A stretch of 48,523 nt of DNA from Curvivirga aplysinae (GTDB taxonomy: Bacteria > Pseudomonadota > Alphaproteobacteria > UBA8366 > Aestuariispiraceae): NCBI RefSeq assembly GCF_009711445.1, contig NZ_SMMC01000203.1, positions 1 to 48,523 of the forward strand, read 5' to 3'. Under the pieces are notes generated by a model. It was not told where the DNA came from. It saw nothing but the letters and a program-made list of their open reading frames with translations, and made no database searches. Shown here piece after piece: positions 1 through 7,887 of this stretch; the stretch's first letter is position 1, and each line of letters starts with the position of its first letter. The position numbers and the translations under genes are program-made.

Positions 1-204
1 TCTAAAGGACTCAAGATTCAAATGATTAAATAATTTTAATATTTTAGGAACACTCCTGCGATGGTGGCAAGTTTTTGTTAATTTAATCTCTGTTATAGAA
101 GGGGTAATTGATTGTTTCAGCACAATTTTCTGGCCTTTTGAGTGAAAAACTTTCATAATAAGAAAAGTAAGAATAATAACCCCATCACAAATGGTTGAAG
201 TCCC
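1..204. other. Left-edge region before clc, no supportable gene
   Basis: The first 204 bases hold no gene I can support. Frame 1 on the plus strand is open for only ten codons before a TAA at 31-33, so this could be the tail of an upstream gene, but that is too short to judge. The rest is AT-rich and probably carries the promoter and leader of the CLC gene; no convincing -35/-10 pair stands out. Confidence 0.4.
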
Positions 205-2073
205 ATGTCTTCGCAGACACCGACACCAAATCAAGAATCTCCTAAAGAGAAGACAGAATCGAAAAAGACAGATAAGGTGGAAAGCACATCTTTTTGGCGA
301 AGGAAAACAATTCTGGATTGGTTGTTTTATCTTCGTGAAGCCTCTCAACATGAAATGATCATTATCGGATTCCTTGCGATTTTTGTCGGTTTTCTTGGTG
401 GAGGCGCAGCTATTGCTTTTCGTGAAGCCATTGATTCTATTCAATACCTTTTCTACGGTATCAAAAGTGAAGTGGTGAATGACTGGATGATGAATCTGCC
501 TTGGTGGCATATTCTTTTAGCACCAACGATTGGTGGTGCAATTGTGGGTCTATTCGTTAAGTATATGATCCCGGAAAGACGTGCCTATGGTGTGGCGGAT
601 GTTATCGAAGTAACTGCATTACATGGCGGTCGTATGTCTATTCGCCGAGGTTTAAGTACGTTTTTTGTCAATGCCGTTACGTTAGGGTGCGGTGGTTCAG
701 CCGGTCGAGAAGGACCTGTTGTCCATTTTGCAGCAATGTTGGCAGATAATTTTTCTCGCCGCTTACATTTGGGACGACCGTTGGGGCGCACATTGCTTGG
801 ATGTGGTGTGGCAAGCGGTGTTGCTGCTTCTTTTAATGCGCCATTTGCGGGTATTTTCTTTGCGATGGAGGTCGTGACGGGTAATTATGCTTTATCAAGT
901 ATTACCCCTGTCGTGATCTCGGCTGTTTCAGGTACTTTAATTCATCGTGCTTATTATGGTGATATGACAGCCTTCGTCATTCCTGAACATGCCATCGCTT
1001 CTATGCTGGAATTTCCTGCTTTTGCCTTATTAGGCTTGGTATCCGCAATAATGGCGATTTCCTTGGTTTGGTCGATTGGTGTAGCTCAATCGATTATGGC
1101 ACGTTTCCCAATTCCCCGATGGACGCGTCCTATGGCAGGGGGCTTTGCTATTGGTATTATTGCTTTAGCTTTTCCGCAAGTATTAGGGGTTGGTTATGAA
1201 ACAACTGACCAAGCACTAAGAGAAGAGTTAACATTATCAATGCTATTGGTTTTGATTGTGGTTAAAACTACAGCCACATCCATCACCCTTGGATCCGGTT
1301 TTGGTGGTGGTATTTTCTCACCGTCATTGTTCCTTGGCGCTATGGTCGGTGGGGCTTTTGGATTGATTGCCACAGAAATTTTTCCAGATCTTTCTTCTGG
1401 TCATGGCGCCTATACAATTGTTGGCATGGGAGCTGTCGCAGGAGCCGTATTAGGAGCGCCAATGTCGACAATTCTTATGATCTTTGAACTAACAGGGGAT
1501 TATGCCTTAACGGTGGCTGTGATGATTTCTACTGTGATTGCCTCACAGATTATGGTGCAAGTCTTCGGTCATAGTTTCTTCTCTTGGCAATTAATGCAAC
1601 GAGGGATCAATGTGTCCGGTGGGCGTGAAAGTACATTGCTGAGGAATAAACGTGTTAAAGAAGTCATGAGGGACGATTTCATTACTATTCAACCTGATGC
1701 AGGAATGCAGGAAATTCGAGAGAAACTTCAAGCATGCCCATATGGTGAATTATTTATGGTTGATGAGAATGGAGTCTTACGTGGGACGATTATGCTTCAG
1801 AATTTGGCAGAAGGTGCCTTTGATAAATGTCACGACATGGAGTGGAATGCACAGGTCGTCGCACGTAAAAAACCACCTGCCATAACCGAAGATCGCGATT
1901 TGGAACAAGCAATTAGCTTTATGGAAGGTTGCGGTGAAGAACATGTCGCCGTGGTCGATAGTAAAGAATCAGGCAAACTGATTGGTGTATTACATGAGCG
2001 TCATGTGATGGCTGAATACCATCATGCGGTGCTGGATGCACGTGATACGCATAGGAAAAATTACCGATCTTAG
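205..2073 (+). CDS. CLC-family chloride channel/transporter with C-terminal CBS pair
   Basis: A 622-residue integral membrane protein of the ClC family, expected in the inner membrane moving chloride, possibly in exchange for protons. A hydrophilic N-terminus (about residues 1-45) leads into hydrophobic helices. The anion-selectivity signatures are visible: GREGP at 167-171 with the gating glutamate E169, and GIFSP at 369-373. Two CBS domains fill about residues 488-615 and usually bind adenine nucleotides to regulate transport. The position matching the internal proton glutamate of E. coli ClC-ec1 (E203, in its IIEE motif) is Val223 here (AMEVV), so strict 2:1 Cl-/H+ exchange cannot be assumed. 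The gene stands alone in front of the helicase gene, 96 bp away. Family assignment is secure; substrate and mechanism are not. Confidence 0.93.
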   Translation: MSSQTPTPNQESPKEKTESKKTDKVESTSFWRRKTILDWLFYLREASQHEMIIIGFLAIFVGFLGGGAAIAFREAIDSIQYLFYGIKSEVVNDWMMNLPWWHILLAPTIGGAIVGLFVKYMIPERRAYGVADVIEVTALHGGRMSIRRGLSTFFVNAVTLGCGGSAGREGPVVHFAAMLADNFSRRLHLGRPLGRTLLGCGVASGVAASFNAPFAGIFFAMEVVTGNYALSSITPVVISAVSGTLIHRAYYGDMTAFVIPEHAIASMLEFPAFALLGLVSAIMAISLVWSIGVAQSIMARFPIPRWTRPMAGGFAIGIIALAFPQVLGVGYETTDQALREELTLSMLLVLIVVKTTATSITLGSGFGGGIFSPSLFLGAMVGGAFGLIATEIFPDLSSGHGAYTIVGMGAVAGAVLGAPMSTILMIFELTGDYALTVAVMISTVIASQIMVQVFGHSFFSWQLMQRGINVSGGRESTLLRNKRVKEVMRDDFITIQPDAGMQEIREKLQACPYGELFMVDENGVLRGTIMLQNLAEGAFDKCHDMEWNAQVVARKKPPAITEDRDLEQAISFMEGCGEEHVAVVDSKESGKLIGVLHERHVMAEYHHAVLDARDTHRKNYRS

Positions 2074-2169
2074 GGATCAATTCCTCATCTACATTAAAAT
2101 ATTTCAAAAAGAGTCAATATAGCTGGATTTCATGCTGGAAGTTTTGGGGCAGGCAAGTATATTCAGCCT

Positions 2170-4569
2170 ATGTCTGATCCACTTGATTTCGATGATGAAG
2201 ACGATCTTGGCTTCCCTTCCGTAGCTGGACGTCCCGCACCACCTCCGCCAACTTCCCGTTTTGCGGTTGAGGCTCCACCTCCTGCTTGGTTGGATGGATT
2301 AAATGATGCACAGCGCACAGCCGTTGATGCGATGGATGGTCCTGTTTTGGTTCTTGCAGGTGCAGGAACTGGTAAAACACGTGTCTTGACCACGCGTTTG
2401 GCAAATATCCTTCATACGCAACGGGCACGTCCTTATCAGATGTTAGTCGTAACCTTTACTAATAAGGCCGCTAAGGAGATGAAGGAACGTGTAACTCAAC
2501 TTGTCGGTCCTTCTGCTGAAGGCATGTGGCTTGGCACATTCCATGCACTAGCAACAAAGATGTTGCGTCGTCATGCGGAAATGGTGGGGCTTGAAAGTAA
2601 TTTCACCATTTTAGATACAGATGATCAAATCCGTTTGTTGAAACAGATTTTAACAGCAGAACATGTGGATGAGAAACGTTGGCCAGCACGCATGCTCATT
2701 CATGTTATCCAACGCTGGAAAGATAAAGGGTGGACACCGGATAAAGTTGGTCGTGGCGAAGCTGGGGATATTGCGAATGGTAAAGCTGTTGAGATTTACC
2801 GACAATATCAAGAGCGTCTAAAGACCTTAAATGCGGCAGATTTCGGCGATTTGCTTTTACATTGTCTGACATTATTTACCGAGAACCCGGAGATTTTGGA
2901 GCGTTTTCAAAATCTGTTTCAATATATTTTGGTGGATGAGTATCAGGACACCAACGTAAGTCAGTATTTGTGGCTTCGCTTATTGGCACAGAAAAACAAG
3001 AATATTTGCTGTGTGGGGGATGATGACCAATCTATTTATGGATGGCGTGGCGCCGAAGTTGGTAATATCCTAAAATTTGAGAAAGATTTTCCCGGGGCAA
3101 CAGTTGTGCGGTTGGAGCGTAATTATCGATCCACCAATCACATTCTTGGGGCTGCGGCAGGTATCATCCAACAAAATGAAGGGCGTCTAGGTAAAACTCT
3201 CTATACCGACGAAGAAGGTGGGGAGAAAGTATCTATTCATGGGGTCTGGGATGGTGAAGAAGAAGCCCGCAATGTATGCGATGAAATAGAGAATCAACAA
3301 CGTAAAGGCTTTTCCTTAAATGAAATGGCTGTGTTGGTCCGTGCCGGCTTCCAAACCCGTGAGTTCGAGGAACGCTTGATTACATTGGGTATTCCTTATC
3401 GTGTGATCGGTGGTGCGCGTTTCTATGAACGCGAAGAAATTCGTGATGCATTGGCTTATTTACGTGTGGTCCACCAACCTAATGATGATTTGGCGTTGGA
3501 ACGCATTATTAACAAACCTGCACGGGGCATTGGTAAAACAACCTTACAAGCCATGCATCAAGTATCACGTTTGGAAAATATTTCCTTATACCGTGCTGGA
3601 TTACGATTACTGGAAACAGACGAGCTAAAGCCTGCGGGTCGCCGTGCCTTGGGCAAGATTCTGGATGATTTTAATCGATGGAGCAGTCTAGCTGCTGGTG
3701 TTGATCATATTGAGTTAACGGAAACGATACTTGATGAGTCTGGGTATACAGATTTTTGGAAGCAATCCAAGAAGCCGGAAGCACCGGGTAAGCTTGAAAA
3801 CTTGAAAGAGATGATAGTTGCGTTAGATGATTTTGAAAACCTAGCGGAATATCTCGAACATGTTGCCCTTGTGATGGAAAATGAAGAAAAATCAGGGGAG
3901 AATGATGAAAAAGTCAGCCTGATGACCTTGCATGCTGCAAAAGGTTTGGAATTTGATGTTGTGTTCTTACCCGGCTGGGAAGAAGGATTGTTTCCAAGTC
4001 AGCGTACTATGGATGAAAATGGTTTAGCGGGTTTGGAGGAAGAACGTCGATTGGCTTATGTGGGAATTACGCGTGCGCGTAAAATCTTACATATCATGTT
4101 TGCAGCCAACCGTCGTATCCATGGACAATGGCAATCTGCCATTCCATCTCGGTTCATAGATGAATTGCCGCAGGAACATTTAAATGTGGATGTAGATCGT
4201 GGTTTATATTCCGGTTCTGGTGGTGGCCGCGCAGAAGACCGATCCCAATTCAGCTTTGATGGATATGGTGGTGGATCCTCCTTTGATAATTATTCAACAC
4301 CGCGTCCCGGTGGACCAGGTTGGCAGCGGATGCAAGCCCAACAGGTTTCTCAAGGCCGACAATTCACGACAGCTGCCTCTAGATATAAGGGGCAAGGAAA
4401 GAAAACTGCTTCGTCGAAGTCTGGACATGGATATAAAGAAGGAGACCGCGTTTTCCATCAAAAATTTGGTATGGGAAATGTCAAAGCTGTAGATGGTGAT
4501 CATTTATCTATTGAGTTTGATCATGCGGGTGTTAAGAAAGTCGTAGCTGCATTTGTAGAGCAACCGTAG
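2170..4569 (+). CDS. uvrD: UvrD/PcrA-type superfamily 1 ATP-dependent DNA helicase
   Basis: A 799-residue 3'-5' SF1A helicase expected to act in nucleotide excision repair, mismatch repair and removal of RecA or stalled replication complexes. Seen in the sequence: Walker A AGAGTGKT with K69; motif II DEYQD at 256-260; motif III GDDDQSIYGWRG just after it; the QTLHAAKGLEFD-like motif V region (here LMTLHAAKGLEFD); and motif VI LAYVGITRARK. After a glycine-rich linker, a C-terminal Tudor-like PcrA/UvrD domain (about 753-799, GDRVFHQKFGMGNV) is the RNA-polymerase or DNA contact module in this family. The proline-rich N-terminal 40 residues are typical of alphaproteobacterial homologues. The Shine-Dalgarno match before the ATG at 2170 is weak. 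prmA follows after 35 bp and may be co-transcribed. Confidence 0.95.
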   Translation: MSDPLDFDDEDDLGFPSVAGRPAPPPPTSRFAVEAPPPAWLDGLNDAQRTAVDAMDGPVLVLAGAGTGKTRVLTTRLANILHTQRARPYQMLVVTFTNKAAKEMKERVTQLVGPSAEGMWLGTFHALATKMLRRHAEMVGLESNFTILDTDDQIRLLKQILTAEHVDEKRWPARMLIHVIQRWKDKGWTPDKVGRGEAGDIANGKAVEIYRQYQERLKTLNAADFGDLLLHCLTLFTENPEILERFQNLFQYILVDEYQDTNVSQYLWLRLLAQKNKNICCVGDDDQSIYGWRGAEVGNILKFEKDFPGATVVRLERNYRSTNHILGAAAGIIQQNEGRLGKTLYTDEEGGEKVSIHGVWDGEEEARNVCDEIENQQRKGFSLNEMAVLVRAGFQTREFEERLITLGIPYRVIGGARFYEREEIRDALAYLRVVHQPNDDLALERIINKPARGIGKTTLQAMHQVSRLENISLYRAGLRLLETDELKPAGRRALGKILDDFNRWSSLAAGVDHIELTETILDESGYTDFWKQSKKPEAPGKLENLKEMIVALDDFENLAEYLEHVALVMENEEKSGENDEKVSLMTLHAAKGLEFDVVFLPGWEEGLFPSQRTMDENGLAGLEEERRLAYVGITRARKILHIMFAANRRIHGQWQSAIPSRFIDELPQEHLNVDVDRGLYSGSGGGRAEDRSQFSFDGYGGGSSFDNYSTPRPGGPGWQRMQAQQVSQGRQFTTAASRYKGQGKKTASSKSGHGYKEGDRVFHQKFGMGNVKAVDGDHLSIEFDHAGVKKVVAAFVEQP

Positions 4570-4604
4570 CAATAAAATAAAAATATAACCTAAGGAGATC
4601 GGGT

Positions 4605-5498
4605 ATGACGGCGATTGCCTCGCAGCCAATTTATAAGTTGGAACTTTTTGTTGATACAGAAGATGCCGCCGAGATTTTTGCAACTGCGTTAGAAAGTTTC
4701 GTATTTGCTGCTGCTGCATTTGAAGTCCTTCCAGATATCGGACCTTGGCGTTATGAGGGGTATATTGATGGATTACCAGATCACGACTCTCTTGTATCAA
4801 CGATCGCTTTGGCAAGTATTCAGGCAGGCGTAAAAGAACCTGATTTCACGTGCTTACCATTGCCGGATAAAGACTGGGTTGCAGAGAATCAGAAAAGTTT
4901 TAACGAAATTGAAGCTGGGCGTTTCTTTATTTATCCTTCTGTTTACGAAGGCATTGTACCATCAGGTAGCTGGCCTCTTAAAATTGATGCTGCGACTGCA
5001 TTTGGTACAGGTGAACATGCAACCACTAAGGGCTGTTTAATGGCTATTAGTGACTTAAGTAAATATTTTAAACCTGAAAATCCATTGGATCTGGGATGCG
5101 GTACTGGCATTTTGGCGATGGGAATGGCCAAAGCTTGGCGTATTCCTGTATTTGCCAGTGATATTGATCCGGAAGCAGTGCGTGTGACCAATTATAATGC
5201 GCGCCTTAACCAGTTACAGGATTATGTAACCGCAGTGACATCAGCAGGTTTCCGCCAGCGTGCGCTTTCAGATAGAGCCCCATATGACCTGATTGTAGCT
5301 AATATCTTGGCAAATCCTCTTCGTAAAATGTCTAAGGACTTAGCGTCCCGTGTTGAGACAGGCGGATATATTATTCTTTCAGGTTTGTTAAATAGTCAGG
5401 AAACAGCCGTATTACGTGCCTATCGCCAACAGAATGTGACACTAGAAAAGCGATATCGCATTGATGGATGGTCAGCTTTATTGTTGCGGAAATGGTGA
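4605..5498 (+). CDS. prmA: Ribosomal protein L11 methyltransferase PrmA
   Basis: A 297-residue SAM-dependent methyltransferase that trimethylates ribosomal protein L11 in the cytoplasm. The family-specific segment AFGTGEHATT lies at 132-141. The SAM-binding motif I is LDLGCGTG at 161-168, and the catalytic-pocket motif ANILANP is at 232-238. The N-terminal 100 residues match the L11-recognition domain in position. A strong Shine-Dalgarno (aaggag) sits about 8 nt before the ATG and fixes the start. The gene lies 35 bp after the helicase gene and is followed by a rho-independent terminator at 5521-5556. Length is ordinary for the family. Confidence 0.95.
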   Translation: MTAIASQPIYKLELFVDTEDAAEIFATALESFVFAAAAFEVLPDIGPWRYEGYIDGLPDHDSLVSTIALASIQAGVKEPDFTCLPLPDKDWVAENQKSFNEIEAGRFFIYPSVYEGIVPSGSWPLKIDAATAFGTGEHATTKGCLMAISDLSKYFKPENPLDLGCGTGILAMGMAKAWRIPVFASDIDPEAVRVTNYNARLNQLQDYVTAVTSAGFRQRALSDRAPYDLIVANILANPLRKMSKDLASRVETGGYIILSGLLNSQETAVLRAYRQQNVTLEKRYRIDGWSALLLRKW

Positions 5499-5520
5499 TA
5501 GCAAAATTTTGGATATGAGG

Positions 5521-5556
5521 CAGGTAGAAAATTAAGATCTCTACCTGTTTTCTTTT
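5521..5556 (+). terminator. Rho-independent terminator after prmA
   Basis: An 8-bp perfect stem (caggtaga at 5521-5528 with tctacctg at 5540-5547) and an 11-nt loop are followed by a T-rich run (tttctttt). It lies 22 bp after the prmA stop. The opposite strand has no T-run, so it is directional. Confidence 0.75.
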
Positions 5557-5559
5557 GTC

Positions 5560-5656
5560 AGAATATAAATGCGACCCGCTACTGGGGGGAGGTGCGTAAC
5601 GGGCCGCTGTCCTATAAGGACAGAGCCGCATGTCTTGGGAGGGCGACTCATGAGGC
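5560..5656 (-). ncRNA. Candidate sRNA with C-rich (anti-Shine-Dalgarno-like) hairpin loops
   Basis: In the 357 bp between prmA and the aminopeptidase gene, three hairpins stand in a row. Read on the minus strand: hairpin 1 pairs 5656-5649 with 5632-5625 (7 of 8 pairs) around a 16-nt loop containing GCCCUCCC. Hairpin 2 pairs 5623-5618 with 5612-5607 (6 of 6). Hairpin 3 pairs 5603-5596 with 5582-5575 (7 of 8) around a loop containing CACCUCCCCCC. CCUCC-type loops are the hallmark of several alphaproteobacterial trans-acting sRNAs (the 'cuckoo' and alpha-r families), where they mask ribosome binding sites. A possible promoter lies just upstream (5659-5687). The 3' end is uncertain because only a weak T-rich stretch follows hairpin 3. 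The plus strand would give G-rich loops and has no terminator after the hairpins, so I prefer minus. Confidence 0.5.
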
Positions 5657-5658
5657 TA

Positions 5659-5687
5659 TATATGTCTCAAATTATGGAGTAGTTCAA
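5659..5687 (-). promoter_or_regulatory. Possible sigma70 promoter of the candidate sRNA
   Basis: On the minus strand, TTGAAC (5687-5682) and CATATA (5664-5659) are separated by 17 nt. Transcription would begin around 5652-5656, at or just inside the first hairpin. The fit is suggestive, not decisive, in this AT-rich stretch. Confidence 0.35.
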
Positions 5688-5697
5688 TACCCCATCG

Positions 5698-5712
5698 TTA
5701 ACGAAAAATTAA
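5698..5712. promoter_or_regulatory. CtrA-type box TTAA-N7-TTAA
   Basis: A perfect TTAA-N7-TTAA lies at 5698-5712, about 10 bp upstream of the -35 of the possible sRNA promoter and about 145 bp upstream of the aminopeptidase start. This spacing is the CtrA recognition pattern of alphaproteobacteria. The region is AT-rich, so chance occurrence is a real alternative. Confidence 0.3.
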
Positions 5713-5855
5713 TTTTTTAAACTGTTCTAAAAACTGAAATGTCGATTAATTTTGATTAACTCTTTTATTACAGCACACTAAATATTAAATTCTAAAACCA
5801 GTGTGAATAATTAGTATATTATACTTTGCTTATTTTGTATCTGTAGGAGATAAAA

Positions 5856-7859
5856 ATGTCCCTGAATGCCATGACTGGATTTGATGAATTAGACTGCAAA
5901 TTGAACGAATCTGAGATTCTACAGATTTTACGCGGTGTCATTGCTGCACCTGACGGATATGATGAAAGCTGGCTGGATATGATCCAAATGGATCGAAGTG
6001 ATGCTTTGTCCAATATGCTAAAAACTGCACGAAAAGAACTGGAAGAAAGTAATGATGCTGGTTTTACTGATGGGCCGGCACCAGCGAGCCGTGTTTCACA
6101 GCTTCGCGAAGCAATGAAACAGGAAGGCATTTCTGCATTTCTTGTCCCACGTACAGATGAATATCTAGGTGAATATGTACCGACAAAGGCAGATCGCCTT
6201 TGGTGGCTAACTGGTTTTGCTGGATCTGCGGGGATGGCAATTGTTGGTCACAAGAAAGCAGCAATTTTTGTGGATGGTCGTTATACCATTCAGGTCACTC
6301 AACAAGTGTCTGCAGAGCTATTTGAGTATCGTCATTTAATTTCTGATCCTTATTCGGATTGGCTTGTTGAAAATTTTGGAGAAGGCGATGTTGTTGCCTT
6401 TGATCCATGGATTCATAGTCATAATAGTGCCGAGGCTTTACGACGTGCGGCTGAAAAAGGTGGATTTGAGCTGCGAAGTGTTGAGATGAACCTCGTAGAT
6501 GAAATTTGGGACCAACAACCCGCAGCACCTTTATCTGCTATTCAGCAACATCCTGTGGAGTTGGCCGGAGAAACAGCAGAAAGTAAAACAGTACGCCTTG
6601 GTGACGATTTAAATAGTAAGGACGTTGATGCAGCAGTAATTGCAGCGCCTGATTGTATCGCTTGGCTTTTGAATATTCGTGGACAGGATGTGGCAAATTG
6701 CCCTTTACCTCTAAGTTTTTCTGTTCTTTTTAAAGATGGCACCGTTGATCTATTTGTGGATGAACGCAAAATGTTGCCTTCAACTCGCCAGCATCTTGGT
6801 AATAAAGTTACGATTAAAGATATTTCTGAATTTTCAAACTCTTTACAGCAGTTAGGTCAGTCAGGACAAACTGTACAAGCCGATCCGGCAACTGTAGCAT
6901 CCGCCATATTCGAGAATTTGAAAAAAGGCGGGGCAACAATAAAGCAAGCTGCTGACCCTGTCTTGATTCCACGTGCCGTTAAAAACGAGGTGGAATTAAC
7001 GGGAACGCGCGCATGTCATATTCGAGATGGTGCAGCAATTGCACGTTTTTTGAGCTGGTTACCTGATGCTTCTAAAGATGGCACAATGACAGAACTAGAC
7101 GCAGTATATAAGCTAGAAGAGTTCCGTCGTATGGACCCAACTTTCCGTGATAGCAGCTTTGATACAATTTCTGGTGCTGGCCCTAACGGTGCAATTTGCC
7201 ATTATCGGGTGACAGAGAAAACTAATCTGGTCGCGGGGAAGGGGACTTTATTGCTTGTAGATTCTGGTGCGCAATATCCAGACGGAACTACCGATATTAC
7301 GCGTACCATGCCTGTTGGTGAACCAACACAGGAAATGAAGGATCGGTTTACTTTGGTCCTAAAAGGTCATATCGCAATTGCCTTAGCTCAATTCCCTGAG
7401 GGTATCACTGGGGCGCGTCTTGATACATTAGCACGTGCACCATTATGGCAATATGGATTAGATTTTGATCACGGGACAGGGCATGGTGTCGGGAGTTATC
7501 TGAATGTTCATGAAGGGCCACAACGTATCGCCACATCTGGCTCTCAACCATTATTACCGGGTATGATTCTGAGTAATGAGCCGGGCTATTACAAAGATGG
7601 CGAATACGGTATTCGAATTGAAAATTTGGTGATTGTGGTCGAAAAGGGTATGAGTGAAGACGGTAAGAAAAAACTTCTAGGCTTTGAAACGATAACCTTT
7701 GCGCCAATTAATCTTGATCTTGTGAATAAAGAACTTCTATCCGGCCCAGAAGTTGAGTGGCTGAATGAATATCATCAGCAAGTATGGGATAAAGTAAGCC
7801 CTCAGCTAGATGAAGAACATGTTAAAGATTGGTTAAAAGAAGCAACACACCCAATTTAA
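5856..7859 (+). CDS. pepP: Aminopeptidase P family (M24B) metallopeptidase with N-terminal extension
   Basis: A 667-residue Xaa-Pro aminopeptidase, which removes N-terminal residues preceding proline. The creatinase-like N-terminal domains begin near residue 78 (SRVSQLREAM) and the catalytic pita-bread domain fills the C-terminal part. The five dinuclear-metal ligands are all present: D469 and D480 (DSGAQY...DITRT), H543 (GTGHGVG), E575 (SNEPGYY) and E589 (RIENL). The closest family type is the eukaryotic-like long form common in alphaproteobacteria, usually near 600 residues. The extra 75 or so residues at the N-terminus are acidic and unlike the family domain. A Shine-Dalgarno (taggag) 7 nt before the ATG at 5856 supports translation from there. 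The gene is monocistronic and converges with the protease gene; no terminator is visible in the 28 bp between them. Confidence 0.92.
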   Translation: MSLNAMTGFDELDCKLNESEILQILRGVIAAPDGYDESWLDMIQMDRSDALSNMLKTARKELEESNDAGFTDGPAPASRVSQLREAMKQEGISAFLVPRTDEYLGEYVPTKADRLWWLTGFAGSAGMAIVGHKKAAIFVDGRYTIQVTQQVSAELFEYRHLISDPYSDWLVENFGEGDVVAFDPWIHSHNSAEALRRAAEKGGFELRSVEMNLVDEIWDQQPAAPLSAIQQHPVELAGETAESKTVRLGDDLNSKDVDAAVIAAPDCIAWLLNIRGQDVANCPLPLSFSVLFKDGTVDLFVDERKMLPSTRQHLGNKVTIKDISEFSNSLQQLGQSGQTVQADPATVASAIFENLKKGGATIKQAADPVLIPRAVKNEVELTGTRACHIRDGAAIARFLSWLPDASKDGTMTELDAVYKLEEFRRMDPTFRDSSFDTISGAGPNGAICHYRVTEKTNLVAGKGTLLLVDSGAQYPDGTTDITRTMPVGEPTQEMKDRFTLVLKGHIAIALAQFPEGITGARLDTLARAPLWQYGLDFDHGTGHGVGSYLNVHEGPQRIATSGSQPLLPGMILSNEPGYYKDGEYGIRIENLVIVVEKGMSEDGKKKLLGFETITFAPINLDLVNKELLSGPEVEWLNEYHQQVWDKVSPQLDEEHVKDWLKEATHPI

Positions 7860-7887
7860 AATCTAACAATGTTGGTTGGGGTTTATA

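Noticed and set aside
5371-5631. Minus-strand open frame of 86 codons overlapping the end of prmA and the hairpin region
   Set aside because: It has no recognisable protein features, overlaps a secure gene and runs through the terminator and two sRNA hairpins; the structure of the DNA is better explained as RNA.
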